A stretch of 42,757 bases of DNA from an uncultured Collinsella sp. (GTDB lineage: Bacteria > Actinomycetota > Coriobacteriia > Coriobacteriales > Coriobacteriaceae). A program made the position numbers and the translations under genes. Positions 1 through 7,790 of this stretch are shown one piece after another. The DNA is taken from NCBI GenBank assembly GCA_900548265.1, contig URKG01000016.1, forward strand, positions 1 through 42,757, given 5' to 3'. The notes beneath the pieces were generated by a model, which did not search any database, was not told the DNA's origin, and was given only the letters and a program-made list of their open reading frames with translations. The first letter of the stretch is position 1. The number at the start of each line of letters is the position of its first letter.

Positions 1-130
1 CGGCAATACGCTTGAGGATCCTTAAAAGAAAGTCCAGTTTATCCTTCCCACTCCAAACCTCCCATTTCCCGATGTCCAAGAAATGGGAGGCAGTTCACAG
101 GCACCTTTGTGGTGGTTTATGGCAGGTCGG
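1..130. other. Left end, non-coding, with hairpin and half repeat
   Basis: No gene is seen here. An 11-bp perfect inverted repeat lies at 58-68 and 80-90 with an 11-nt loop; it follows the end of the minus-strand degV gene but has no T-run on that strand, so it is not a clear terminator. Next to it, about 95-118, is one arm of the repeat family that occurs as full palindromes at 1660-1698, 2616-2656 and 32372-32406 (arm core CCTTTGTGGTGG). Confidence 0.5.
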
Positions 131-985
131 TTAGTTGGCGGGCTGGAAGAAGGCTACGGCTACGGCGCCAGGGCCTACGTGGGTACCGATGGTGGCGCCG
201 ATAGTGTGGATGGGCAGCTCACCCTCGGCATGGCCGGCCCACAACGCGGCACTGTCCTCGATATACTTCTTGAGCACCGCATCCGAAAGGCCCGTATAGC
301 CGAGCGCCAGCGGCATGGAAAAGTCGACGCCGCCCGCCTGCTCGACCTTCTGGTTCAACAAGTTTCGACCGTTTTTGGAACCGCGCGCCTTGCCCAACTG
401 CACGATGAGGCCGTCCTCGGCGGCCACGACCGGCTTCACGTTGAGCAGCGTACCCACAGCGCCGGCCGCAGCAGACAGACGGCCGCCGCGCACCAGGTAC
501 TCCAACGTCTCGAGCAGGCCGATAACCACCACACGGTCGCGCACGGCCTCGACCGCCGCCGCAATCTGGGCCGCACTACGGCCCTCGTCCACCAAGCGCA
601 GCGCATACTCGACCAGCACGCGCTCGCCCAGGGTGACGTTGTTGCTATCCACCACATACACGTCGCCGCCCGGTGCCTCGGCAAGTGCGGTACGGGCACT
701 CTGGTTGGTGCCCGAAAGCTTGGCGCCCACGGTAATAATCACAGCCTCGTCGCCGGCCTCACGCGCTTCGGCAATCGCCTGCGAAAACGCGTACGGGTTG
801 ACCTGACCGGTCTTGGGCAGCTCGTCGCGCTCCACGAGCATCTCGTAAAAGCGCTGGTGATCGATGTCGACGCCATCCATATACACATCGGTGCCAAAGG
901 TGACGGACAGCGGCAGAACGCGCAGAGCGGGGTGCTCAGCCGGCTTCATATCGCTCGCGGAATCGGTAATAATACGAATGGACAT
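131..985 (-). CDS. DegV family fatty-acid-binding protein
   Basis: DegV (FakB-like) proteins are cytoplasmic and hold a fatty acid for phosphorylation by a FakA-type kinase. The N terminus IRIITDSASDM is the family signature (TDSxxD), followed by GTDVYMDGVDID and, mid-protein, TVGAKLSGTNQSA, which matches the family's SGTYQSA ligand-binding segment. The length of 284 aa is normal. The start chosen is the ATG at 985, which has GAAAGGA about 8 bases upstream; a longer reading to 1090 has a basic, non-family N terminus and no better signal. A MarR-type gene lies 119 bases upstream on the same strand and the two are probably co-transcribed. No FakA kinase is in the window, so the lipid partner is inferred from family only. 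Confidence 0.9.
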   Translation of the reverse strand: MSIRIITDSASDMKPAEHPALRVLPLSVTFGTDVYMDGVDIDHQRFYEMLVERDELPKTGQVNPYAFSQAIAEAREAGDEAVIITVGAKLSGTNQSARTALAEAPGGDVYVVDSNNVTLGERVLVEYALRLVDEGRSAAQIAAAVEAVRDRVVVIGLLETLEYLVRGGRLSAAAGAVGTLLNVKPVVAAEDGLIVQLGKARGSKNGRNLLNQKVEQAGGVDFSMPLALGYTGLSDAVLKKYIEDSAALWAGHAEGELPIHTIGATIGTHVGPGAVAVAFFQPAN

Positions 986-1104
986 AGCGAATCCTTTCTT
1001 GCGCGGACCTCGCGCGGGGAATTTTGACAGCAATGCCCCGGCACGGTATACGCGCTCAAACGGGACTATGCAGTTGTTAATGGGAAGCAAATGCCTTGGC
1101 GGCC

Positions 1105-1554
1105 TTAGATCTCGCGCAGAGTGTTGAGGATCGTACGCAGCGACGCGTACATCTGCTCGCGCTGCTCCACGCCCATGGCCTTACCGGTGGTGTCGAGAAC
1201 TTCGCGAATGATGCGATCGGCCTCGCTCATGCTCTCGCCGCCCAGGGCAGTCAGGCGAACAGGAGCGCGGTACTTGACGGCAGCATCGCCCGAGTCGTCG
1301 ACCTCGACGTAGCCACCCTCCTCCAGATGTGCCAGCGTGCGCGAAACGGCGGCACGGGTAACGCCGGCCATGCGGGCGAGGTCGGCGCCAGTCAGGCCGT
1401 CCTTGCTGCGCTCAAGATAGTACAGGCACATGACGTCGGAGCCCTTAAGGCCGAGCCTTGCACCTTCGGACGTCTTGATACGCTGAATCTCCTTGTAGAG
1501 GCCGCTGATCAGTCCGACAAAATCCTCAAAACGTGTCTCGTCGTTCTGCTGCAT
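1105..1554 (-). CDS. MarR family transcriptional regulator
   Basis: This 149-aa protein has MarR layout: an N-terminal dimer helix, a winged helix-turn-helix around residues 50-95 (DGLTGADLARMAGVTRAAVS, then RTLAHLEEGGYVE), a wing ending at KYRAPVRLTALG, and a C-terminal dimerisation helix. It lies just upstream of degV in the same direction. In Firmicutes the MarR protein FabT controls fatty-acid genes, so a lipid-related role is possible, but nothing in the sequence identifies the ligand. An AAAGGCGG-like ribosome site precedes the ATG by about 12 bases. Confident as MarR family; target unknown. Confidence 0.88.
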   Translation of the reverse strand: MQQNDETRFEDFVGLISGLYKEIQRIKTSEGARLGLKGSDVMCLYYLERSKDGLTGADLARMAGVTRAAVSRTLAHLEEGGYVEVDDSGDAAVKYRAPVRLTALGGESMSEADRIIREVLDTTGKAMGVEQREQMYASLRTILNTLREI

Positions 1555-1659
1555 GGGAGACGACCGCCTTTCGCTTGCATGATGCTAACGGGTAAACATC
1601 TTAGCCGCATGTCCGAACCCGCATACCCAAATATCCCATTTGTTAACCCATCAACATAA

Positions 1660-1698
1660 AAACCACCACAAAGGGGACAGGCACCTTTGTGGTGGTTT
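1660..1698. repeat. Dispersed palindromic repeat, family A copy 2
   Basis: Two perfect 15-bp arms, 1660-1674 and 1684-1698, enclose the 9-base core GGACAGGCA. It lies between the 5' end of marR and the 3' end of the B3/4 gene, so it could act as a terminator stem, but the same core recurs elsewhere in both orientations, which marks it as a REP-like repeat. Confidence 0.8.
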
Positions 1699-1724
1699 GG
1701 GGTATCAATAGGTTCTAGGCGCCG

Positions 1725-2444
1725 CTATAGCTCCACGCAGGGATTGTCGCGGGTCACTAGGGTCTTAACGACGACCGTCGCTCCCAGATAGCGCTCGAGC
1801 AGCTCGGCCAAGCGATCGATCGCGGCCTGGCAATCCCCCATCCGCTCGGGCTCCACGCACTCAATCGCCAGAAATGCGTCGGCCGAATCGTCGGACAGCG
1901 CCGTGCGAACGCCATCGCGCCAGTTCCAGCAACGGCACACGGCGCCCGCATCATCGATATAGGCAAGCTCACCGGGCAGCGTCGGATCATCCGCCTCCTC
2001 GCCAAGTGGCAAGAACGCGTCGCCGCCGTCGGTCACCGCCAGGCGCAGATTGCCCTCAATAGCATGCAAATCTTCGCCGCCAACGGGCAACGCATAAGTC
2101 AACGAAATCGTGTTGTAGATATCCACCGCCGGCGTAATGTGGCCGACCGGCTTGCCTTTGAGCACGCGCTTGAGCAGGTTCTCAACTGAGCAACGCGCGC
2201 CCTTCTTGGTCTTGAACAGGCGATACGCCTCGCGCCATGCCTTGACCGGCGCGTTTTCGCTGATGGTATCGCTTGTCAGGTGGCGCTCCGCATCGATGTT
2301 GGCGCGGTCAAGCAGCGCGGCGATCGCATCCACGTCCTCCTGGGGAATCTGAGCCGCGGGTTTCATGCCCTTTACGACCACGACGCCGACCGCCGCCTGC
2401 GGAAACAACTCCCAAAACGAATCCTCGGCAACGAAACTCTTCAT
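1725..2444 (-). CDS. B3/4 domain protein (PheT editing-domain-like)
   Basis: This 239-aa protein resembles free-standing B3/B4 domains, the fold that edits mischarged tRNA in the beta subunit of phenylalanyl-tRNA synthetase. Matching features are the segment around residues 70-130 (APVKAWREAYRLFKTKKGAR, then PVGHITPAVDIYNTISLTYALPVGGEDL) and the later TLPGELAYIDDAGAVCRCWNWRDG. The start is the ATG at 2444 with AAGGGAGA 6 bases upstream; a longer frame to 2459 bypasses that site. The gene stands alone behind its own promoter and a leader with a strong terminator hairpin. The substrate of free B3/4 proteins is generally not established; tRNA or aminoacyl-tRNA quality control is the family-based guess. 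Confidence 0.85.
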   Translation of the reverse strand: MKSFVAEDSFWELFPQAAVGVVVVKGMKPAAQIPQEDVDAIAALLDRANIDAERHLTSDTISENAPVKAWREAYRLFKTKKGARCSVENLLKRVLKGKPVGHITPAVDIYNTISLTYALPVGGEDLHAIEGNLRLAVTDGGDAFLPLGEEADDPTLPGELAYIDDAGAVCRCWNWRDGVRTALSDDSADAFLAIECVEPERMGDCQAAIDRLAELLERYLGATVVVKTLVTRDNPCVEL

Positions 2445-2488
2445 ATGCTCTCCCTTCATAGCGTGCGCCCGAGCGGGGGCGTCTAAGC

Positions 2489-2545
2489 AAAAAGCGCCCT
2501 CACAGCGGCCACCTTCAAAGTCCTACGGTGCCGCCACAAGAGCGC
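2489..2545 (-). terminator. Strong terminator hairpin in leader (candidate attenuator)
   Basis: Read on the minus strand, 16 positions pair throughout (GC and GU) between GCGCTCTTGTGGCGGC and GCCGCTGTGAGGGCGC, then a TTTTT run (2489-2493). It lies inside the leader between the promoter at 2589-2617 and the B3/4 start at 2444, not after a gene. A second hairpin, GCCCCC/GGGGGC at 2553-2558 and 2569-2574, precedes it. A terminator in this place would stop transcription before the coding region unless an alternative fold forms, so it is a candidate attenuator. I could not match it to a known riboswitch or to the T-box core. Confidence 0.6.
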
Positions 2546-2588
2546 TTACGCTGCCCCCATCCGGAGAAGGGGGCGATATGTCAGGCGT

Positions 2589-2617
2589 ATTGTAACCTGA
2601 GTCATCCGCCCAAGCAA
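2589..2617 (-). promoter_or_regulatory. Promoter for B3/4 gene leader
   Basis: On the minus strand, -35 TTGCTT (2612-2617) and -10 TACAAT (2589-2594) are separated by 17 bases. The expected transcription start near 2582 gives a leader of about 138 nt. The -35 box abuts the arm of repeat copy 3. Confidence 0.6.
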
Positions 2618-2656
2618 AACCACCACAAAGGTGCCTGTCCCCTTTGTGGTGGTTTT
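2616..2656. repeat. Dispersed palindromic repeat, family A copy 3
   Basis: Perfect 16-bp arms at 2616-2631 and 2641-2656 surround TGCCTGTCC, the reverse complement of the core of copy 2, so the element is inverted relative to it. It lies directly after the 3' end of pckA. Confidence 0.8.
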
Positions 2657-2671
2657 GGGTCTGAGGCGACG

Positions 2672-4342
2672 CTAGTGGCGGAGTCCCAGCAGGCCACGGC
2701 CGCGATGACGGGCCTCGGCGGGCACCTGGGCGTGCGGGCCGGCGGCCTTGACAGACTCGGGCAGGTGCGAGTACTTCTTCTCGAAGTTCTCCTCGAACAT
2801 CACCGCCAGGTTGTGCGCGGCCTCGTCGTAGCGCGCAGTGCTCTGCCAGTACTGGCGCGGTACCAGGATGCCGTCCGGCACACCGTGACACGTGGTGGGA
2901 ATGTCGACATTAAAGATGTCGTCGTGCACGAACTCGCTGTCCTCGATGGTACCGTCGAGGGCGCGAGCGACCAGTGAGCGCGTGTAGGCAAGCTCGATGC
3001 GATGACCCACGCCGTAGCCGCCGCCAATCCAGCCGGTGTTGACCAGGTAGACGCGCGTGCGGCCGTCGGCGATGCGCTCGCCGAGCATCTTAGCGTAGAC
3101 CATAGGGTCGAGCGGCATAAACGGCTCGCCAAACAGCGAGGAGAACGTGGGCGCGGGCTCGGTGACGCCGACCTCGGTGCCGGGAATCTTAGCCGTAAAG
3201 CCCGTCACAAAGTGGTACATGGCGGCATCGGCCGTCAGACGTGAGATGGGTGGCAGCACGCCAAAAGCGTCGCAAGTCAGGAACAGCACGACACTCGGAG
3301 TGGTGCCCATGCCCTTAGTCCACGCGTTAGGAATGTGCTCCACGGGATAGGCCACGCGCGTGTTGTGCGTGATCGAGATGTCGTCGTAGTTGGGCTTGCG
3401 GTTCTCGTCGAGCACCACGTTTTCGCAAATGGCGCCAAAACGGACGGCGTTGAAGATCTCGGGCTCGTGGAAGGCGTCCAGGCCCTCGCATTTTGCGTAG
3501 CAGCCACCCTCGATGTTGAAGATACCCATGTCGGACCAACCGTGCTCGTCGTCGCCGATCAGCAGGCGCGTGGGATTGGCCGAAAGCGTGGTCTTGCCGG
3601 TGCCGGACAGGCCAAAGAACACGGCGGTCTCGTGCGTGACGGGATCCATGCTGGCCGAGCAGTGCATGGGCAGCACGTCGTCCTCGACGGGCAGCAGATA
3701 GTTCATGACGCTAAAGATCGACTTTTTAATCTCGCCGGAGTAGCCGGTGCCGGCGACCAGAATCACGCGTTCCTGGAAGTTGATGACCACCGCGGCGCTG
3801 GAGTTGAGGCCCTTGATGGCGGGGTCGCACTGGTAACCGGGCGCTGCGAGCACGCAGAAGTCGGGCTCGCCGGTGCGCGCGATTTCGCGAGCGAGCGGGC
3901 GGGCGAGCATCTGCTTAATAAAAAGTGCCTGGCTGGCACGCTCGCAGGCAACGAGCAGTCGACGCGTGTGGTTGCGGTCGGCACCTGCCATACCGCGGGT
4001 GACGAACACGTCGCGCTCGTTGAGATAGTCGACGATGCCGGCCTTGATGGCCTCATAGCTCTCGACGGACAGCGGGCGGTTGACCGCGCCCCAGGCAATC
4101 TTGTCGTGAACATCGGGGGTGTCAACGATAAAGCGGTCATTGGGGGAACGGCCGGTACGCTCCCCCGTCTCGATCACCAGCGCGCCGTTGGATGCCATGC
4201 GGCCTTCTTCGCGGCGGATAGCGTGCTCGACGAGCTCCGCGGCGGGCAGATCGACCAGCAGACGGGGTTGATTCTCGGCGGGATCTTCGACCAGCGTAAT
4301 ACCAAAATTGGACAGAACTTCTGCAGGGGTAACACCAGGCAT
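2672..4342 (-). CDS. pckA: Phosphoenolpyruvate carboxykinase (ATP)
   Basis: PEPCK interconverts oxaloacetate and PEP with ATP/ADP in the cytoplasm. In gut anaerobes it often runs towards oxaloacetate, but direction cannot be read from sequence. The ATP-type signature is the P-loop GLSGTGKTTLS near residue 245, with HEPEIFNAVRFGAICENVV, FLTCDAFGVLPPISRLT and RVYLVNTGWIGGGYGVG after it; ERTGRSPNDRFIV in the N-terminal third is also typical. At 556 aa it is slightly longer than E. coli PckA. The ATG at 4342 was chosen because AAAGGAGG lies 5 bases upstream; the longer frame to 4456 reads through non-family sequence. It is a single-gene unit with repeats on both sides. Confidence 0.96.
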   Translation of the reverse strand: MPGVTPAEVLSNFGITLVEDPAENQPRLLVDLPAAELVEHAIRREEGRMASNGALVIETGERTGRSPNDRFIVDTPDVHDKIAWGAVNRPLSVESYEAIKAGIVDYLNERDVFVTRGMAGADRNHTRRLLVACERASQALFIKQMLARPLAREIARTGEPDFCVLAAPGYQCDPAIKGLNSSAAVVINFQERVILVAGTGYSGEIKKSIFSVMNYLLPVEDDVLPMHCSASMDPVTHETAVFFGLSGTGKTTLSANPTRLLIGDDEHGWSDMGIFNIEGGCYAKCEGLDAFHEPEIFNAVRFGAICENVVLDENRKPNYDDISITHNTRVAYPVEHIPNAWTKGMGTTPSVVLFLTCDAFGVLPPISRLTADAAMYHFVTGFTAKIPGTEVGVTEPAPTFSSLFGEPFMPLDPMVYAKMLGERIADGRTRVYLVNTGWIGGGYGVGHRIELAYTRSLVARALDGTIEDSEFVHDDIFNVDIPTTCHGVPDGILVPRQYWQSTARYDEAAHNLAVMFEENFEKKYSHLPESVKAAGPHAQVPAEARHRGRGLLGLRH

Positions 4343-4516
4343 GGGGCCTCCTTTAAAAACGCGGCACGTGGACGCGGCGCGCACTTTACTCACGTAAAGC
4401 CCGTTGTACCCGATATGCAAAAACGTTTTTGCGGCAAGGGCGGCAAGCCCGCCCAACGGTCAAAAATCGCAGGCAAGCGGCCCAGTCATTGGGGACGTTC
4501 TTAAACGACTAGTCAT

Positions 4517-4558
4517 TGGGGACACTCTTGAACAGGCAACATTCAAGGAGTGTCCCCG
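4517..4558. repeat. Palindromic repeat (GGGGACACTC arms)
   Basis: GGGGACACTCTTGAA at 4517-4531 pairs with TTCAAGGAGTGTCCCC at 4543-4558 with one bulged base. The GGGAC core links it to the neighbouring palindrome and to the other repeat families of the window. Confidence 0.7.
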
Positions 4559-4564
4559 GATGCC

Positions 4565-4618
4565 GGCACTTAGGGACGTTCCCAAAGTGCCTGCACATAA
4601 GGAACGTCCCTAAGTGCC
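4565..4618. repeat. Palindromic repeat (TAGGGACGTTCC arms)
   Basis: Perfect 18-bp arms lie at 4565-4582 and 4601-4618 with an 18-base spacer; the arm contains TTAGGGACGTTCC. Such GGGACGTTC palindromes are REP-like and not gene-specific terminators, since no T-run follows and the genes on either side diverge. Confidence 0.75.
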
Positions 4619-4721
4619 GACTACCGAATGGCGCCGCCGAAATTATCGAACAACCTGTTCAAAAACACGAATGGATACCACCGCGACTATACTAGAGCGC
4701 AGCAATAGAAAGGACCCCGCT

Positions 4722-6302
4722 TTGAGCATCACGCCCCTCGATAGCATTCGCCGCGCCATCGCGCACCGCAATGGCGTCGCCGACCCCGCCGTAGCGGGCA
4801 GCGGCACCGCAAGGGCCCAGGGCGGACGCATCGAGAACGGCCTGTTCCCCGCCTCGCACACCGCCGAGGAGCTCGCACGCATCCAGGAGCTGAGTCAGCG
4901 CAACGCCGGCGGACCCGATAGCTGCCAAGCCACACGTCGCCGGCGCGAACGCGATTGGGAGCCCGGCCCCGTCCGCCGCATGGTCAACGCTTGGTGGAAC
5001 CGTCTGCTAGGCGCCGTCTACGGCGGCGGGTTCTCCACGCAAGAGGCTGAATACGAAGAGCACGCCACCCGCCGCGATTACCTTTGGAACACTCTCGGCA
5101 CCGCCGTGTGGGGCTTGGCGTTTCCGCTGCTCACCATCGTGTCCACACAGCTCGTGGGCGCCGAAGAAGCAGGCAAATTCTCCATCGCCTTCGTCACCGG
5201 CACGCTCATCATGATCGCATGCAACTACGGCGTGCGCAATTTCCAGGTCTCAGACATCGACGAAAAGACGTCCTTCGCCTCCTACCAGCTCAATCGTTGG
5301 ATCTGCGGAGCGCTCGCCCTAGGCTGCGGCCTCATGTATAGCAGCGCCCGCGGCTATGACGCGCAGATGGCGACGATCGGCCTGGGCGTCTACCTCTACA
5401 AGGTGATCGACGGCGTCGCCGACGTGTACGAAGGCCGCCTGCAGCAGGCCGACAAACTCTACTTGGCTGGAATGAGCCAAACGCTACGCTCCGTCGGCGT
5501 CATCGCGGTCTTCAGCGTGGCGCTGTTCCTCACGCGCAGCATGCCCATCGCGGCCATGGCCATGGGCATCGCCGCGATCGCCTCGCTCGTGCTGGTCACC
5601 GCGCCGCTCGCCCTGCTCGAGACCGAAAAATCGCGCCGCGTGAGCCTTCGCGAGGTCGGCCACCTGTTTGTCCAGTGCGCTCCACTCTTTGGTGCACTGT
5701 TCTTGTTCAACCTCATCGAGAGCATGCCCAAGTTTGTGATGGAAGGCACGCTGGCATACAAATATCAGCTGTACTTTAATGCCCTGTTCTTTCCGGCGCA
5801 GGCTATTTTGCTGAGCATTGGATTTATCTATAAACCACAGCTCCTGCGCTTGTCGAGCATTTGGGGTAATCCTCGCAAGCGTCATCGCTTTGACCTGATT
5901 ATTGTTGCCGTTATGGCGCTGATCGTGGTCATCACCGGCGTGTGCGCCGCATTTATGGCAGGCCCCGGCATCCCCCTCATGAGCTTTATGTACGGCCTCA
6001 GCTTTGAGCGCTACCGTACGCTGGCGTTGCTGATGGTCGTCGCCGGCGGCGTCACCGCGGCCATCGACTTTATCTACGCCATCATCACGGTGCTGCGCCA
6101 CGCTGGAGACGTCACCAAGATCTACCTGATCTGCTTCGCCGTAAGCGTGGTGCTGCCGGTGATCTTGATTAAGCTGCTGGGTCTGATGGGCGCCGTGGTG
6201 AGCTACCTAGCCATCATGGCCCTACTCCTGGTGCTACTGATTATCGAGTACGCCCGCATCCGCCAACGCATCGAACGCGACCGCAACCCATACGGCGCCT
6301 AA
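4722..6302 (+). CDS. Polysaccharide-flippase-like multi-pass membrane protein
   Basis: This roughly 526-aa protein has a soluble N-terminal part of about 120 residues, then about 12 to 14 hydrophobic segments from WNTLGTAVWGLAFPLLTIVS onward. The pattern and motifs such as EEAGKFSIAFVTGTLIMIACNYG resemble Wzx/PST-type flippases of the MVF superfamily, which move lipid-linked oligosaccharides across the membrane. The start is uncertain. I prefer TTG at 4722 because AGAAAGGA lies 7 bases upstream and a TATACT -10-like box (4688-4693) would place the transcript start downstream of the ATG at 4671. No glycosyltransferase genes are adjacent, so the cargo is unknown. The long hydrophilic N terminus is unusual for the family. 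Confidence 0.7.
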   Translation: MSITPLDSIRRAIAHRNGVADPAVAGSGTARAQGGRIENGLFPASHTAEELARIQELSQRNAGGPDSCQATRRRRERDWEPGPVRRMVNAWWNRLLGAVYGGGFSTQEAEYEEHATRRDYLWNTLGTAVWGLAFPLLTIVSTQLVGAEEAGKFSIAFVTGTLIMIACNYGVRNFQVSDIDEKTSFASYQLNRWICGALALGCGLMYSSARGYDAQMATIGLGVYLYKVIDGVADVYEGRLQQADKLYLAGMSQTLRSVGVIAVFSVALFLTRSMPIAAMAMGIAAIASLVLVTAPLALLETEKSRRVSLREVGHLFVQCAPLFGALFLFNLIESMPKFVMEGTLAYKYQLYFNALFFPAQAILLSIGFIYKPQLLRLSSIWGNPRKRHRFDLIIVAVMALIVVITGVCAAFMAGPGIPLMSFMYGLSFERYRTLALLMVVAGGVTAAIDFIYAIITVLRHAGDVTKIYLICFAVSVVLPVILIKLLGLMGAVVSYLAIMALLLVLLIIEYARIRQRIERDRNPYGA

Positions 6303-6381
6303 TTAGCTGCCCGGTCACCGGAATTTGCGATGGAATCACCCCGTCTGGGGTCTCGTTGCGGACAATATTCATCACGCAAAA

Positions 6382-6503
6382 CTAAGTGAGTAGACTTTTA
6401 CCGAATCCCCGACCACACCAACAGAGCACAAGTCTGTGACCTGCGGTTTTATTGAGGCAAATATGTTGGGTGCTCGGCATTTCCAAAAAAGTCTACTCAC
6501 TTA
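6382..6503. mobile_element. Candidate MITE, 122 bp with 18-bp terminal inverted repeats
   Basis: The ends CTAAGTGAGTAGACTTTT (6382-6399) and its exact reverse complement (6486-6503) bound a short segment without an ORF. Size and structure fit a miniature inverted-repeat element; a structured small RNA is the alternative. No clear target-site duplication could be seen at the borders. Confidence 0.5.
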
Positions 6504-6524
6504 GCCAGCGGGCAGCCAAAAAAG

Positions 6525-6564
6525 AACCGCCGCGACGTCGTTTGACTCCGTTGCGACGGTTTTT
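6525..6564. terminator. Bidirectional intrinsic terminator
   Basis: A 13-bp stem with two GU pairs (AACCGCCGCGACG with CGTTGCGACGGTT) is followed by TTTT on the plus strand and, read in reverse, by TTTTTT (6518-6523). It lies between two convergent genes and would serve both. Confidence 0.75.
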
Positions 6565-6697
6565 CGAGCATTTTCGCGCTGTCGAGGACGCAGACGCTCC
6601 TCATTTCTAGCGCTTACCGAGCAAGAAGGCGCTACTCTCCGAAAGTAGTCAAAAAAGCCCCGTCCCAAATTAGCTACGGTAGATCGGCGGAACAAGG

Positions 6698-7537
6698 TTA
6701 TTCGCCCGGGTTGATGTTCGCGTAGAACTCGGCCCCGTCGTCCAGGCGCAGGATGCCCACGCGGCCGAACTCGGAGCCGGTGGCGGCAGCGCAGTCGATG
6801 TCGATGCGATCGGGCACACCGGCGGCATCCTCGCCGCCCAGGCGCACGATCTGCCCGCGGCCCGACTCCTCGTCGAGCCCCGCAAGACCACCGACCTCGC
6901 AATAACGCCCGAGCGACACCGTTGGCGTGTGACCGCTCACCACGACCGGGCCCTTGCCCTCGGCAGAAAGCAGCCCGGTCGACGCATCCCAATAGCCATG
7001 ACGAATCCACAGCAGGTCATCGGACGACTGCACCGCAAGCATCTGCTGCAGCAGCTCGCGATCGGCACCCACCGCTCCAACGCCATCGGCACAATCGACG
7101 CCATGCTCAAGCAAAAACGCGCGCGCCGCCTTCATCTCGATTCCAGCATGTACCAGCAGATACGGGCGCTCCTCGGTCTCGACCACCGCGTAGAGCGGCA
7201 GCGCGGCCATCCATCGCACGAGCTCCTCGTATGCCTCAAATTCCATGTCGTTGAGCTGCTCGCGCGTCGTCCAGCCACCGTTGATATCCCAGGTCTCGGC
7301 ATCGAGCGGATCCTGACCAATGATGGCATCGAGCATGATCTGCTCGTGATTACCCTTGAGCACGTGGGCGTTGGGCAGCGAGCGCACGAGCTTAATAACG
7401 CCGACCGGATCGGGCCCGCGATCGATCATGTCGCCCAGCACGTACAGCGTGTCGTCGGACGTCAACGAGATCTTAGACAGGGCCTCGTCAAGCGCACGCA
7501 CGTGCCCGTGAGCATCAGATGTCACATAGATCGCCAT
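6698..7537 (-). CDS. PPP-family metallophosphoesterase (ApaH/PrpA-like)
   Basis: The 279-aa protein has all three motifs of the PPP phosphoesterase fold, which binds two metal ions: D8-x-H10 (TSDAHGH), GDMIDRG at 35-41, and GNHE at 62-65. HAGIE and SGHTPTV later supply the remaining metal-ligand histidines. Relatives include diadenosine tetraphosphatase ApaH and serine/threonine protein phosphatases PrpA/PrpB; which substrate applies cannot be told from sequence. AAGGAGAGG lies upstream of the ATG at 7537. It is monocistronic and ends at the bidirectional terminator shared with the flippase gene. Confidence 0.87.
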   Translation of the reverse strand: MAIYVTSDAHGHVRALDEALSKISLTSDDTLYVLGDMIDRGPDPVGVIKLVRSLPNAHVLKGNHEQIMLDAIIGQDPLDAETWDINGGWTTREQLNDMEFEAYEELVRWMAALPLYAVVETEERPYLLVHAGIEMKAARAFLLEHGVDCADGVGAVGADRELLQQMLAVQSSDDLLWIRHGYWDASTGLLSAEGKGPVVVSGHTPTVSLGRYCEVGGLAGLDEESGRGQIVRLGGEDAAGVPDRIDIDCAAATGSEFGRVGILRLDDGAEFYANINPGE

Positions 7538-7790
7538 GGTACGCCTCTCCTTGCATTGCGGCCGAAGCCCGGTGCCGCAACTAAAACTTCAAGTTGAACT
7601 TAAACGTTACCCATTGTACTCCGTTGCAATAAAGCTGGAAAGGGTTTCCGAGCAGAGGCAAAGACGGCAGCCGTCTATGACGATATCGCGCACGCGCGCA
7701 ATCCAACCCCATAAACCCACCATCTTTGGGTACAAATAACCGCAGACAACTGACCGTGCCACGCCAACCACCCAGGAGCGTACACTATCC

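Larger units (their letters stand above)
4343..4721. other. Intergenic region with divergent starts and REP-like palindromes
   Basis: This gap separates the divergent pckA and flippase genes. Beyond the two hairpins listed separately, it has two direct copies of AGTCATTGGGGAC (about 4485 and 4511). A -10-like TATACT at 4688-4693 lies ahead of the TTG start at 4722; no convincing -35 box was seen for it. No coding sequence is apparent. Confidence 0.5.
6303..6697. other. Convergent intergenic region with MITE-like element
   Basis: This gap lies between the convergent flippase and phosphatase genes. It holds a 122-bp element with terminal inverted repeats and a bidirectional terminator, both listed separately. 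The remainder, including 6565-6697, has no recognisable gene. Confidence 0.5.

Noticed and set aside
2489..2582. T-box riboswitch before the B3/4 gene
   Set aside because: The conserved T-box core GGTGGTACCGCG and a specifier stem are not recognisable.
3335..4504. Long plus-strand open frame of 389 codons opposite pckA
   Set aside because: It is the antisense shadow of a high-GC gene with clear PEPCK motifs; no ribosome site and no family resemblance.
4671..4721. ATG 4671 as start of the flippase-like protein
   Set aside because: It lies upstream of the TATACT box and has no ribosome site; TTG 4722 has a good one. The ATG stays possible if a promoter lies further upstream.
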